Part shown: positions 42,113 to 51,029 of the stretch, one piece after another
How the letters are laid out: each line of letters opens with the position of its first letter
Numbering within the stretch: the stretch's first letter is position 1
Source: Bacteroidales bacterium
GTDB taxonomy: Bacteria; Bacteroidota; Bacteroidia; Bacteroidales; Muribaculaceae
Assembly (NCBI GenBank): GCA_030536615.1
Contig: JAUNPQ010000005.1
Coordinates: 1,050-58,829, forward strand
DNA length: 57,780 nucleotides
Reading direction: 5' to 3'
Notes under the pieces: generated by a model
Databases searched by the model: none
Told to the model about the DNA's origin: nothing
Seen by the model: the letters and a program-made list of their open reading frames with translations, nothing else
Translations under genes and position numbers: made by a program

Positions 42113-44207
42113 GCAGCAGAGGTGACGGTGCTCCGTTGACATCGGCAAAAAGGGGGTCGGCAAATGACATGAGCGGTGTCTGGTTCTCGCCAAACTGTTC
42201 GGGGTAGATCATCAGCACATTGTTGGCCGCGAAGTATTTCTGGATGAATCCGGGCATCTCCGCCATGTCATCGCTATATGACATTGATGATGGCCGCGCG
42301 CCGATGACAACCAGAAGATCATCGGGAAGAATACGGTTGGCGTACAGTATGAAATCATCCCAGTTCTGGGCTGGCCGGAACTCACACCTTACCCCATAGT
42401 TTTCCTGATACAGCACGCCTCGGATCAGCGGCTGCACGTCATCCGGACAGCAGAAAATCACGCGGCAGCCAAGTTGGGCGGTCAGACGTGCAATGGCGCG
42501 CACCCACCGGGCAAAGCCGGTCTCATACTGCGCTTTTTCAGGAACGGCAACAACAATCCGGGCCACGGTGTTGACCGGAATGAAGCAACGCGATATTATG
42601 ATCATTTTGTTGGTTGACTTCAGCAGCTGCTCAACTTTGGCGCCGAAAAAAGAGTCAATGGCCCGTTGGCGTCTGTGGAGTCCCATGACCACTTCCGTGA
42701 TGTCGCGTTCCTCAATGGTGTTGAGCATTCCGGTGGCTATGTTGAGATCATACCTGTCAATGGTTGTAAGCCTGATGTCAGCGGCTGCCGCTGTGGCGCG
42801 TGCCGCGTCAAGGGCACCGGCACTCTCGTTGCGTGCTGCCGGTGAGTTGTCTGAGCGCACGTGCAGGGCATACATCTCATGGCGTCCGGTTTCGGTGCGC
42901 ATCAGCGTGGCAAGTTCCACAAGTTCATGTGCCATGCGTTTGTTGGCAACCGGAATGAGAGTGTTGTTGACGCGGCTCAGGCGGTTCAGACGGGTGGTGC
43001 GCCCCTCGTCCTCTTCCTCGCGGTGCAGCATTTCCAGTTTCACGCGTGGCGCATATACACCGGTCACCGCCGGTGCCACGGCACAGGTTATGAGGATAAC
43101 GAGGATAGTGGCGTTGAGGATGCGTTCGTCAAACATTCCCATGTTGTGGCCCAGAGTCACAACGGCCAGAGCTACGGCGGTATGGGCGGCCGTAAGCCCG
43201 AAGATGACACCGCCCGATGGCCGGCTGAGTCTCTGGGTGAGTCTGGCGATGAATGCCGGCAGCCATTTGCTGACTATGGCCACAGTGAGCATCACGGCGG
43301 CAACAGCGAGTGTGTCTGCGTTGAAGACAACGCGCACGTTTATCATCATTCCCACAGAAATAAGGAAGTATGGAATGAACAGCGCATTGCCCACAAATTC
43401 AATGGAACTCATGAGCGGGGAGGCCGTAGGCACGTAGCGGTTAAGGACCAGTCCGGCAAAGAATGCTCCCAGAACGGGTTCAAGGCCTATCATCTGTGCT
43501 GTCCATGCTGACAGGAACACCATGGCAAGGACATATACAAACTGCGTGACCTTGTCATTATAGAGTTTGAAAAACCAGCGTGTGACGCGCGGATATATGT
43601 ACAGCACAGCGCCGCAGTATACCACCATCATGCCAAGCAGCTGAAGCAGCGAAAGGGAATCGAAGTAGCCGTCGCGGTGTATGTTGACTGTTATGGCAAG
43701 TGTGATCAGGGCGCCTATGACGGCGATGATTGTGCCCACAATGGCAATCAGCACGGCCGGACTTTTTGTGATTCCATAGCGCACGGCCACCGGGTAGCTC
43801 AGCAACGTGTGCGAGGCATACATTGAACCCAGCAGCATGGCTGTCTGCCAGTCTGTGTGCAGCATGTAGACGCTTGTCAGCACTCCGGCAACAAGCGGAA
43901 CAAACAGTGTTAGAAGTCCGAAAAAGACGCCCCGCCGCAGATTGAGCCTGAGGTGGAACATGTCTATCTCCAGGCCGGCCAGAAACATAAGGTAAAGCAG
44001 TCCTACCTGTCCGAAGATGTTGAAGCTTGAGTCGCGGTCAAGTACTCCGAATCCGTAGGGGCCGATTATTATACCGGCCATGATCATTCCTATGATGTGC
44101 GGAATCTTGAGCTTGTTGAAAAGCAGGGGAGTGAGCAGAATGATGGCCAGGACGATGAAGAATATCTCCACCGGCTGTGTCACAAGGGGATGTGATAAGG
44201 CCAGCAT
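42063..44207 (-). CDS. CPA2-family cation/proton antiporter with C-terminal USP-like domain
   Basis: The 714-residue membrane protein has an N-terminal Na+/H+ exchanger domain (about 1-400, roughly 12 segments). IPHIIGMIMAGIIIGPYGFG, LYLMFLAGLEID and LGAFFAGLVLNRY are KefB/NapA-type motifs. The C-terminal soluble 300 residues contain universal-stress-protein-like patterns (TRLNRLSRVNNTLIPVANKRMAHELVELA, and VVMGLHRRQRAIDSFFGAKVEQLLKSTN in a nucleotide-binding-like patch). It probably exchanges K+ or Na+ for protons and senses a nucleotide. It starts 12 bases after asd, so they are co-transcribed. Confidence 0.88.
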   Translation of the reverse strand: MLALSHPLVTQPVEIFFIVLAIILLTPLLFNKLKIPHIIGMIMAGIIIGPYGFGVLDRDSSFNIFGQVGLLYLMFLAGLEIDMFHLRLNLRRGVFFGLLTLFVPLVAGVLTSVYMLHTDWQTAMLLGSMYASHTLLSYPVAVRYGITKSPAVLIAIVGTIIAVIGALITLAITVNIHRDGYFDSLSLLQLLGMMVVYCGAVLYIYPRVTRWFFKLYNDKVTQFVYVLAMVFLSAWTAQMIGLEPVLGAFFAGLVLNRYVPTASPLMSSIEFVGNALFIPYFLISVGMMINVRVVFNADTLAVAAVMLTVAIVSKWLPAFIARLTQRLSRPSGGVIFGLTAAHTAVALAVVTLGHNMGMFDERILNATILVILITCAVAPAVTGVYAPRVKLEMLHREEEDEGRTTRLNRLSRVNNTLIPVANKRMAHELVELATLMRTETGRHEMYALHVRSDNSPAARNESAGALDAARATAAAADIRLTTIDRYDLNIATGMLNTIEERDITEVVMGLHRRQRAIDSFFGAKVEQLLKSTNKMIIISRCFIPVNTVARIVVAVPEKAQYETGFARWVRAIARLTAQLGCRVIFCCPDDVQPLIRGVLYQENYGVRCEFRPAQNWDDFILYANRILPDDLLVVIGARPSSMSYSDDMAEMPGFIQKYFAANNVLMIYPEQFGENQTPLMSFADPLFADVNGAPSPLLLKLRSWMRPQGKRRRK

Positions 44208-44219
44208 TCCTCAGCGGGT

Positions 44220-45230
44220 TTATTTGCGGTGTTCAAGGATATAGCTTGCAATCTGTACGGCATTGAGGGCCGCGCCTTTGCGTATCTGGTCACTGACGCA
44301 CCAGAAACTGATTCCGTTGTCGCAGGCCAGATCTTTGCGGAGACGTCCCACATAGACCGGATCGTGCCCGGCAAGATGCAGCGGCATGGGGTAGGTAAGA
44401 GTCGCCGGATCATCGACATACTCAACTCCGTCAGCCTCTATGAATGCGCGGCGCACGGTCTGCAGGTCAAGGTTGTCGGCTGTCTCAACCCATATGGCCT
44501 CGCTGTGTGCGCGCATCACGGGGACGCGTACGCAGGTGGCGCTCACTTCAAGATGCGGCGCATGCATTATCTTTTTGGTTTCGAGATGCATTTTCATCTC
44601 TTCCTTGGTGTAGCCGTTGTCCGTGAACACGTCTATATGCGGAATGACGTTGAAAGCCAACTGGTGTGCAAACTTCTCGACTGTGGGTTCTTTTCCGGCG
44701 GCAATGTCGGCATGCTGGCGTTCAAGTTCCTGCATGGCGGCTGCTCCGGCGCCTGACGCGGCCTGATAAGTAGACACGTGGACTCGGCGTATGGGCGAGA
44801 GGTCGTTTATGGGTTTCAGGGCCACAACCATCTGGATTGTTGTGCAGTTGGGGTTGGCTATTATATGGCGTGGTGCGTCAAAGGCGTCGGCGCCGTTGAC
44901 CTCGGGAACAACCAACGGCACATCCCCGTCCATGCGGAAAGCGCTGCTGTTGTCTATCATCAGTGCGCCTCCGGCGGTTATGACGCCGGCATACTCGCGC
45001 GAGACAGATGCCCCGGCTGACACAAAGGCAAAGTCCGTGTCGGCAAAAAGGCTGTCATCGGGTCTGAGAAGCTCTATCTTGATTTCACGACCGTCGAAGA
45101 CAAGGGTTTGCCCCGCAGAGCGTTGTGACCCGAAGAGGCGTACTTTTTCAATGGGAAACGGATATGTTTCCAGAACTTTTATCAGTTCATGTCCCACAGC
45201 GCCCGATGCGCCGACAATTGCAACATTCAT
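44220..45230 (-). CDS. asd: Aspartate-semialdehyde dehydrogenase
   Basis: Asd makes aspartate semialdehyde for lysine, meso-DAP, threonine and methionine. The protein has 336 residues. The NADP loop is [19 protein letters not shown], the catalytic Cys is in [10 protein letters not shown] (about residue 130), and the active-site His lies in [13 protein letters not shown]. It sits upstream of the antiporter gene. It supplies the DAP used by the MurE encoded in the same window, but the two genes are far apart. Confidence 0.96.
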   Translation of the reverse strand: MNVAIVGASGAVGHELIKVLETYPFPIEKVRLFGSQRSAGQTLVFDGREIKIELLRPDDSLFADTDFAFVSAGASVSREYAGVITAGGALMIDNSSAFRMDGDVPLVVPEVNGADAFDAPRHIIANPNCTTIQMVVALKPINDLSPIRRVHVSTYQAASGAGAAAMQELERQHADIAAGKEPTVEKFAHQLAFNVIPHIDVFTDNGYTKEEMKMHLETKKIMHAPHLEVSATCVRVPVMRAHSEAIWVETADNLDLQTVRRAFIEADGVEYVDDPATLTYPMPLHLAGHDPVYVGRLRKDLACDNGISFWCVSDQIRKGAALNAVQIASYILEHRK

Positions 45231-45287
45231 TCTTTAAGGGGATGTTTAATAATAGATGTTAATGCCGGAGTGTCCGGATGTTGTCAA

Positions 45288-46859
45288 TTATTCTCCTTTT
45301 TTCTTCCATCCGCGCGGACGTATCACCGGCCCTTGTGTGCGCGGCAGCTGGGGCTGACGTCCTGTGATCATTTTCAGCGCTTCCGGATTGCGGCGTTTTG
45401 CCAGCGGATTCTCGTTTTCCGGTCTGTCTGTCTCGGGCTTCTCCGGCTGACGTTCAAACGGCTTGCGCTCGCTGAACGGTTTGCGTTCGCCATAGGCCGG
45501 TCGTTCACTGAACGGTGTCCGGGTGTCTGATGGCGTTCTCCTTTCACCGAATGGTTTGCGTTCTCCTGCCGCCCTGTTCTCGCCAAACGGTTTGCGGTCT
45601 TTGAACGGTCGGCCTTCGCCAAACGGTTTTCTGTCTTTAAAAGGCTTGTGACCGTCGCTTTTTGCCGGTGTGGGTTTTTCTTTTTTGAGGCGTCCGCCGG
45701 CAGCGCGGAATTCGCGTTTGTTTCCTTCAAAAATAATATATTGGCGCAACTCACAGTCAAGTGAGCCGTTCATGAGGCTTACTTTTTCGCTGGGTGCAAG
45801 GCCGATCTTCTCAAAGTATTCTTCATGATAGCCTATTATCCAGGCCTGCCATCCGGGGAACACACGTTTGAGTTTTGTGCCTATCATCTGGTAAAGAGCG
45901 TCCATGTCAGGTGCCGATATACGTTCGCCATAGGGCGGATTGGTAACTATGACACCGGGAGGACATGGGGCCTGTTCCCATTGTGACAGGGCTTTTGTCT
46001 CAAGGTCGATGTATTTGGCAACGCCTGCGCTGCGGATGTTGCGGCGTGCAATCTCAACGGCTGTGGGCGATATGTCGGCTCCGATGATGGGGAATTCAAC
46101 GGGACGTTCGTTGCTGTCGTCGTTATATAGGCGTTCAAACAGTTCGGCATCGAAATCCGGCCAGTGTTCAAAGGCGAAATTCTTGCGGTAGACTCCCGGG
46201 TTGATGTTGGCTGCAATCATTGCGGCTTCAATAAGGAATGTGCCTGAGCCGCACATGGGGTCTATGAACGGATATTGTCCGCGGTAGCCGCTCATGAGTA
46301 TTATGCCGGCGGCAAGAACCTCGCTGATGGGTGCCTCGGTCTGTGAGACCCTGTAGCCGCGGTGATGCAGCGATTCTCCCGATGAATCAAGGCTGAGAGT
46401 CACTTCCCCTCCGTTTATGTGTACGTTTATGATGACATCGGCATCATTGAGGCGTACGCCGGGGCGTTTGTCACCGTAACGGTCGCGGAACCAGTCAACA
46501 ATGGCATCTTTGACGCGGTATGTCACAAAGCGTGAGTGTCTGAATGTGTCGCTGTTTACAACGGTGTCTATTGAGAAGGTCTTGGCAAGAGTAAGGAATG
46601 AACCCCAGTCATATTCCTTGACGCGTTCATAGAGGGTGTCTGCGTCATCGGCCTTGAATGTATAGAATGGTTTGAGGATGCGCAGGGCGGTGCGGCAGCA
46701 TAGATTTGCTTTGTAGAGTGTCTCAAGATTGCCGCTGAACGACACCATACGTCGTCCCGGTTCAACGTTTTCCGCTCCCAATGCGCGGAGTTCATCGGCC
46801 AGCACCGCTTCAAGACCTTTGAGTGTCTTGGCCACCATTTTAAAAGCATGTTCCATCAT
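45288..46859 (-). CDS. RlmL-like THUMP-domain RNA methyltransferase with repetitive basic tail
   Basis: This is a class I SAM-dependent RNA guanine-N2 methyltransferase of the RlmL/TrmN family. From the chosen ATG (46859) it has 523 residues: a THUMP domain (about 1-150), then a Rossmann domain with DPMCGSGTFLIEAAMIA. Catalytic NPPYGER lies near residue 310, and a conserved NMID-like DAD site is absent. The last 120 residues are unusual: about nine copies of a KPFGER/KPFKDR-type hexamer (45450-45647), then a Pro/Lys-rich end. An upstream ATG is in frame, but the -7 box at 46878-46885 favours this start. Confidence 0.85.
   Translation of the reverse strand: MMEHAFKMVAKTLKGLEAVLADELRALGAENVEPGRRMVSFSGNLETLYKANLCCRTALRILKPFYTFKADDADTLYERVKEYDWGSFLTLAKTFSIDTVVNSDTFRHSRFVTYRVKDAIVDWFRDRYGDKRPGVRLNDADVIINVHINGGEVTLSLDSSGESLHHRGYRVSQTEAPISEVLAAGIILMSGYRGQYPFIDPMCGSGTFLIEAAMIAANINPGVYRKNFAFEHWPDFDAELFERLYNDDSNERPVEFPIIGADISPTAVEIARRNIRSAGVAKYIDLETKALSQWEQAPCPPGVIVTNPPYGERISAPDMDALYQMIGTKLKRVFPGWQAWIIGYHEEYFEKIGLAPSEKVSLMNGSLDCELRQYIIFEGNKREFRAAGGRLKKEKPTPAKSDGHKPFKDRKPFGEGRPFKDRKPFGENRAAGERKPFGERRTPSDTRTPFSERPAYGERKPFSERKPFERQPEKPETDRPENENPLAKRRNPEALKMITGRQPQLPRTQGPVIRPRGWKKKGE
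45450..45647 (-). repeat. Degenerate hexamer repeat region in the methyltransferase tail
   Basis: About nine copies of a six-residue unit (K/R-P-F-G/K/S-E/D-R) are separated by short variable spacers. On DNA the units keep the core CGGTTTG-like pattern but vary in spacers. The region would be highly positive and disordered, as in RNA-binding RGG-like tails. Confidence 0.75.
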
Positions 46860-46877
46860 GTCAGGGTTTTTATGATG

Positions 46878-46885
46878 CAAAGTTA
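46878..46885 (-). promoter_or_regulatory. -7 promoter box before the RlmL-like gene
   Basis: TAACTTTG on the minus strand is a perfect -7 box. Transcription would start near 46872, only about 13 bases before the chosen ATG at 46859. No good -33 box is present. Confidence 0.42.
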
Positions 46886-46966
46886 GCATTTTTCTTTGTA
46901 TCATGAGGCATTGCCGCCGCATAATAATGCAACATTCTGTCAGATGTTTGGATATGCCTGTATCGG

Positions 46967-47584
46967 TCAGTTGTTTCCGGTGAATGGCTTCATGGTGGCG
47001 CAGTCAGCGGCGGATATGCCTTCTTTTTTAAGGACTTTGCGTATGGTGAGGGCAACTATCCGGCAGTCAGTCATGAAAGAGAGGTGGTCCACATACCATG
47101 TGTCAAGTTCAAATTTCTTCTGCCAGCTGATGGCATTGCGTCCGTGGCACTGTGCCCAGCCTGTTATTCCGGGCCGCACCTCATGACGCCGTGCCTGCGC
47201 GGGTGAATATAGCGGCAGATACTGCACAAGAAGCGGGCGCGGACCTATGAGAGACATGTCACCTCTCAGCACGTTCCATAGTTGCGGCAGTTCGTCAAGA
47301 GAGGTTGAGCGGATTATGCGGCCTATACGCGTAATGCGCATCTCATCAGGCAGCAGTTTGCCGTCAGGGCCGCATGCATCGGTCATTGTCTTGAACTTGA
47401 CAAGCCTGAATATTCTGGCGTTCTTTCCGGGGCGTTTCTGGGTGAAGAACACTCCGGCTCCTTTGTTGGCAAAGTGAAGCCATGCGCAGACTACGATCAT
47501 TACCGGCGATGTCAGGACAAGCGCCGTGATAGCGCCGCATATGTCAATGCCTCTTTTCAGATATCTGCCGTAAAAACCAGCCAC
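46967..47584 (-). CDS. Undecaprenyl-phosphate sugar-1-phosphate transferase (PglC/WcaJ C-terminal type)
   Basis: The 205-residue monotopic phosphoglycosyl transferase loads the first sugar-phosphate of a surface glycan onto undecaprenyl phosphate. It has a re-entrant membrane helix (about 15-35, ICGAITALVLTSPVMIVVCAW) and FKTMTDA. The catalytic Asp-Glu pair lies in TSLDELPQLWNVLRGDMSLIGPRPLL, then RPGITGWAQ. It is a minimal, catalytic-domain-only form. It starts two bases after the UPF0597 gene stop. No further glycan genes follow, so which polysaccharide it serves is unknown. Confidence 0.9.
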   Translation of the reverse strand: MAGFYGRYLKRGIDICGAITALVLTSPVMIVVCAWLHFANKGAGVFFTQKRPGKNARIFRLVKFKTMTDACGPDGKLLPDEMRITRIGRIIRSTSLDELPQLWNVLRGDMSLIGPRPLLVQYLPLYSPAQARRHEVRPGITGWAQCHGRNAISWQKKFELDTWYVDHLSFMTDCRIVALTIRKVLKKEGISAADCATMKPFTGNN

Positions 47585-47586
47585 GC

Positions 47587-48888
47587 CTATTTCTTTGAGG
47601 TCATTATGTGGAGTATCAGGGAGTCAGTCTGGGTCATGCCGTCACGGCCTATGGCGGTGAGGTTGGCGATTGTGCGGTCCACGTCCTCATCTATGATTCC
47701 CTCCAGAGAACTTGCACTCTGTCCTTCCATGGCCACCATGGCGGATATCACGGCTGTGCTCACGCCGCTTGATAGTTTGAGCGCGCAGCTGGGTTTGGCT
47801 CCGTCGCAGATCATGCCGGTGAGGTTGGCAACCATGTTTTTCACCGTTGCGGCGATCTGTTCATACCCTCCGCCCATCAGGTAGCATATTCCTGCCGATG
47901 AGCCTGTTGCCGCAACCACACATCCGCACAGGGCCGAGAGGCATCCCAGGTTCTGTTTGATGTATATCGCCGTCAGATGGCTCAGGGTCAGTGCCCGCAC
48001 GGTGTGCTCTCGGTCAGCGAAGTTCTCTTCGGCATACACCACGACGGGCATTGTGGCTGCTATTCCCTGATTGCCGCTGCCGGAATTGCTCATGACGGCT
48101 ACCGGCGCGCCGCCCATGCGGGCGTCGCAGGCCGCGGATGTGTAGCTCAGAATGCGTGAGAATGTACTGTCACCCATCACTTTGCGCTGACGCTCTGAGT
48201 GAAGTGTACGGCCCACGCTGTGCCCGTAATTGTCCATAAGCGCCCACTCGGCGGCGGCTTTGTTGAGATGACGTGTCTCGAGGATAAAGGCCAGCTCGTC
48301 AACATCGGTGGTGGTGGCAAATTCCCACACGGTGTGGAGATTCAGTTCGGGAACAGCATGGCTGTCTGTGCATTTTCCTGTTGCAGCGGCATTGTCGGCC
48401 ATCACCTTTTTCCCGTCTGACTCGCAAAGCACGAAATTTGTATGGGTGCCTTTTATCACGGCCCGCGATGTGTGACCGGCGCCTTTGATACGGATATCTA
48501 TGTAAAGTTTGTCAGGCGCGTCCTCCTCAAGATTTATGCTGATGATGTTACGGTCAATGAGCTGTTTGCCTTTTTCAACGGCCTCGCTGTCCACGTCGCG
48601 GAGCACCTCAAGACCCAGATCAGCCTTGCCGACAAGCGCTCCAAGAGCTATGGCTATGGGAAGACCTATCATCCCCGTGCCGGGAATGCCTACGCCCATT
48701 GCGTTTTTGACAATGTTGGCACTCAGGCGGCATTCAATGCTCTCAACCTCATCGGCAGGGCATTTCAGCAGTTCCATGGCCCGGGCTACGGCAAGTGACA
48801 CTGCTACCGGCTCGGTACAGCCCATTGCGGGTACCACTTCGTGTTTGATGAGGCGCAATATGCGGCGTTTAAGATCTTCTTCAATCAT
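47587..48888 (-). CDS. UPF0597 family protein (L-cysteine desulfidase / serine dehydratase alpha-like)
   Basis: The 433-residue protein resembles the CyuA/YhaM family, iron-sulfur enzymes that break down L-cysteine or related amino acids. Diagnostic blocks are VVPAMGCTEPVAVSLA (first Cys), NSGSGNQGIAATMPV (Gly-rich active site), GCVVAATGSSAGICYLMGG and MICDGAKPSCALKLSSG, whose Cys residues match the 4Fe-4S ligands of this group. The gene follows pdxB by 70 bases. The substrate specificity of the Bacteroidetes form is not proven. Confidence 0.87.
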   Translation of the reverse strand: MIEEDLKRRILRLIKHEVVPAMGCTEPVAVSLAVARAMELLKCPADEVESIECRLSANIVKNAMGVGIPGTGMIGLPIAIALGALVGKADLGLEVLRDVDSEAVEKGKQLIDRNIISINLEEDAPDKLYIDIRIKGAGHTSRAVIKGTHTNFVLCESDGKKVMADNAAATGKCTDSHAVPELNLHTVWEFATTTDVDELAFILETRHLNKAAAEWALMDNYGHSVGRTLHSERQRKVMGDSTFSRILSYTSAACDARMGGAPVAVMSNSGSGNQGIAATMPVVVYAEENFADREHTVRALTLSHLTAIYIKQNLGCLSALCGCVVAATGSSAGICYLMGGGYEQIAATVKNMVANLTGMICDGAKPSCALKLSSGVSTAVISAMVAMEGQSASSLEGIIDEDVDRTIANLTAIGRDGMTQTDSLILHIMTSKK

Positions 48889-48958
48889 GGATATCCTGGA
48901 TTTAGAGGGTGTTTGATAATAGTTTAATAATAGGCGTTAGCACCTTTTTAGCTCCGGT

Positions 48959-49987
48959 TCATGGTTCGTGGCGCAGGCGGTAGTTGTTTCTGAGTGCCTC
49001 GAAGTCCTCCGGATTCTCCCTGAGGGCCTGATCATCGGCAAGAGGGTCGTAGCTCCACAGCAGCCGCGGCACACTGACGCGCTCAGCCACCGGGGTTCTG
49101 CGGTCATCCCTGAAAGAGATTGGTGGCAGTCCGAAGAATTTCGACACGGCATCAAGAGCCATCCTTGTTGCCCTGAGTTTTCCTTCCGAACTGTATCCTG
49201 CAATGTGCGGTGTGGCTATGGCGGTATATGCCATCAGTTCCGGATCAGGGTGTGGTTCGTTTTCCCAAGTGTCTATCACTGCCTGAAACACTTTTCCCTC
49301 TTTGATTGCCGCGGTCAGTGCCGGGGTGTCTACAATGGGACCGCGGGCGGCATTGATGATTATCGGGGAGCGACTGAGACTGTTGAAAAATGCATCATCG
49401 GCAAGATGATATGTGGCGTCAGGCCCGGTATGTATAAGTGGTGTGTGGAAAGTTATGACGTCACATGCGGCGGCGAGTTGGTCAAGCGTATGCCACCGGG
49501 TGCCTCCTTCGGCACGTTGCCGCGGTGGGTCACACAACATCACGTCCATACCCATTGACAACGCCCATTTCTCCACAATGCGTCCCACATTTCCAACCCC
49601 CACAATGCCAAGACGATATTGGCTGACAGGGCGATTGGCAAGTGAGGCAATGGAGGCCAGAACATATTGTGCCACTGCCGGGGCGTTGCATCCCGGGGCA
49701 TTGGCTATGGTGATTCCATGACTGTAACACCAATCCATATCTATATGGTCAGTGCCTATTGTGGCGGTGGCTATGAATTTCACGGTTGAACCCTCGAGTA
49801 ATTTTGCGTTGCAGCGTGTGCGTGTGCGCACTATGAGTGCGTCGGCATGTCTGACTGTATCGGGCGTTATACTTTCAGGATCAAGGTATTCCACTGTCCC
49901 GAAAGGCTCAAGAGCACCGTGTATGTATGGTATGTTCCGTTCTACTATGAAATGTAGCTGTTTGCTGGTCAGGGTATCAGACTCCAT
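48959..49987 (-). CDS. pdxB: 4-phosphoerythronate dehydrogenase
   Basis: PdxB oxidises 4-phosphoerythronate in pyridoxal phosphate synthesis. The protein has 342 residues from the ATG at 49987, preferred because the longer frame reads into the end of the upstream membrane gene. It shows the D-2-hydroxyacid dehydrogenase layout: TATIGTDHID, APGCNAPAVAQYVLAS, NAD loop GIVGVGNVGRIVEKWA, NAARGPIVDTPAL, and TPHIAGYSSEGKLRATRMALD with the catalytic His. The C-terminal PdxB dimerisation domain is present but short. The start overlaps the membrane gene stop by 19 bases. Confidence 0.9.
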   Translation of the reverse strand: MESDTLTSKQLHFIVERNIPYIHGALEPFGTVEYLDPESITPDTVRHADALIVRTRTRCNAKLLEGSTVKFIATATIGTDHIDMDWCYSHGITIANAPGCNAPAVAQYVLASIASLANRPVSQYRLGIVGVGNVGRIVEKWALSMGMDVMLCDPPRQRAEGGTRWHTLDQLAAACDVITFHTPLIHTGPDATYHLADDAFFNSLSRSPIIINAARGPIVDTPALTAAIKEGKVFQAVIDTWENEPHPDPELMAYTAIATPHIAGYSSEGKLRATRMALDAVSKFFGLPPISFRDDRRTPVAERVSVPRLLWSYDPLADDQALRENPEDFEALRNNYRLRHEP

Positions 49988-50949
49988 ATGAGTAGTGTGG
50001 CGTATATAAGGAAGATTGTTGTTATGGGGATGTAACTTTTTGGGGATGCCTGAGCGGCGAACATCCGGCCCATGTAGAAAGAGGCGCACATGAACAGTAC
50101 GGGCGCGTAGGCCGGCAGGTTTATGAAGTCAGCGCATAGAGCAATCAGTGTCACCAGTGCCAGCACTGACATTGTGCCGTTGTAGGCGCGCATGTGCGCG
50201 TTGTAGGCTATCATCCGTGGGAAATTCAGGCACCAGCCGGCAACAAGCACCGCGGCGCTTATCAGTACAGCTACCAGAAGCTGCAGGTTATCAATGAGAT
50301 AAAATGTGCCGAACATGTTTCCGAAATCCGGAATATGGATGTCTGAGGTTGTTATAAGTCCGCTGCCGAGCATTATCCACCATGGGGTGATTGTTCCCAG
50401 GATTATAGCTATGAGCGTTTTGATGGAGAAGATGCGCATCTGCATGGAGCCTATGATGAACACCGGCACATAGACCGCATAGCAGTATTGGGTCATCGTC
50501 ATGGCTGACAGCAGGAAAAATATCAGAAATATCCGTTTGCGCCTGCCAGGATTCTGATATGTGGAATAAAGCAGCAATATGCACACAATCAGGGTCAGAC
50601 ACAGTGGGGTGCCTGTATAGAACTGAACCAGTAGCCATGGTGTGGACATGGACATCGCCAGAAAAAGCGAAGCGTCAAGCAGAGTCATGGTGCGCAGCAG
50701 ATTATAACTGCGGTTGAGGACAACCATCAGCGCTGCAAGTCCGAGAGTGGCGCCTATGTTCACCCACATGGCTGTGTGCGGATTGGGAATCCATAGGTTG
50801 GCCGATGGCAGAACAAGGCCCCGGTCTCCGGCAAGATATTCCACGGGGATATTGGTATATGCCGTCATGGCAACACACACCAGGGCAAGTGCCATTATGA
50901 GCACCAGCCATCGCGAATGCATGAACCGTGTTATCTGTACAGCTCTCAC
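49969..50949 (-). CDS. Polytopic membrane protein, unknown function
   Basis: The 326-residue protein has about ten hydrophobic segments, from WLVLIMALALVCVAMTAYT near residue 14 to SYIPITTIFLIYATLLIWSLI at the C-terminus. The loop EYLAGDRGLVLPSANLWIPNP after the first segment is polar and probably periplasmic. No catalytic motif or known family is recognised. It belongs to the large group of Bacteroidetes-only membrane proteins often noted near pdxB. It has its own likely promoter (50998-51029) inside the end of purD. Confidence 0.72.
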   Translation of the reverse strand: MRAVQITRFMHSRWLVLIMALALVCVAMTAYTNIPVEYLAGDRGLVLPSANLWIPNPHTAMWVNIGATLGLAALMVVLNRSYNLLRTMTLLDASLFLAMSMSTPWLLVQFYTGTPLCLTLIVCILLLYSTYQNPGRRKRIFLIFFLLSAMTMTQYCYAVYVPVFIIGSMQMRIFSIKTLIAIILGTITPWWIMLGSGLITTSDIHIPDFGNMFGTFYLIDNLQLLVAVLISAAVLVAGWCLNFPRMIAYNAHMRAYNGTMSVLALVTLIALCADFINLPAYAPVLFMCASFYMGRMFAAQASPKSYIPITTIFLIYATLLIWSLIP

Positions 50950-50997
50950 CTGATTTTAGAATTTGTTTTTAAACAACTTCTTGCTGTTAGGGTGATG

Positions 50998-51029
50998 CAA
51001 AGTTAGTAAATCCGCAATTATTCTGCAAT
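50998..51029 (-). promoter_or_regulatory. Predicted promoter of the polytopic membrane protein gene
   Basis: ATTG (51029-51026), a 20-base spacer and the perfect -7 box TAACTTTG (51005-50998) on the minus strand. The start would be near 50992. The -33 part lies inside the last codons of purD. Confidence 0.58.

Noticed and set aside
42493..43437. Plus-strand open frame inside the antiporter gene (314 codons)
   Set aside because: Antisense to conserved antiporter and USP-like motifs; Ser/Arg/Met-rich low-complexity translation typical of a shadow frame.
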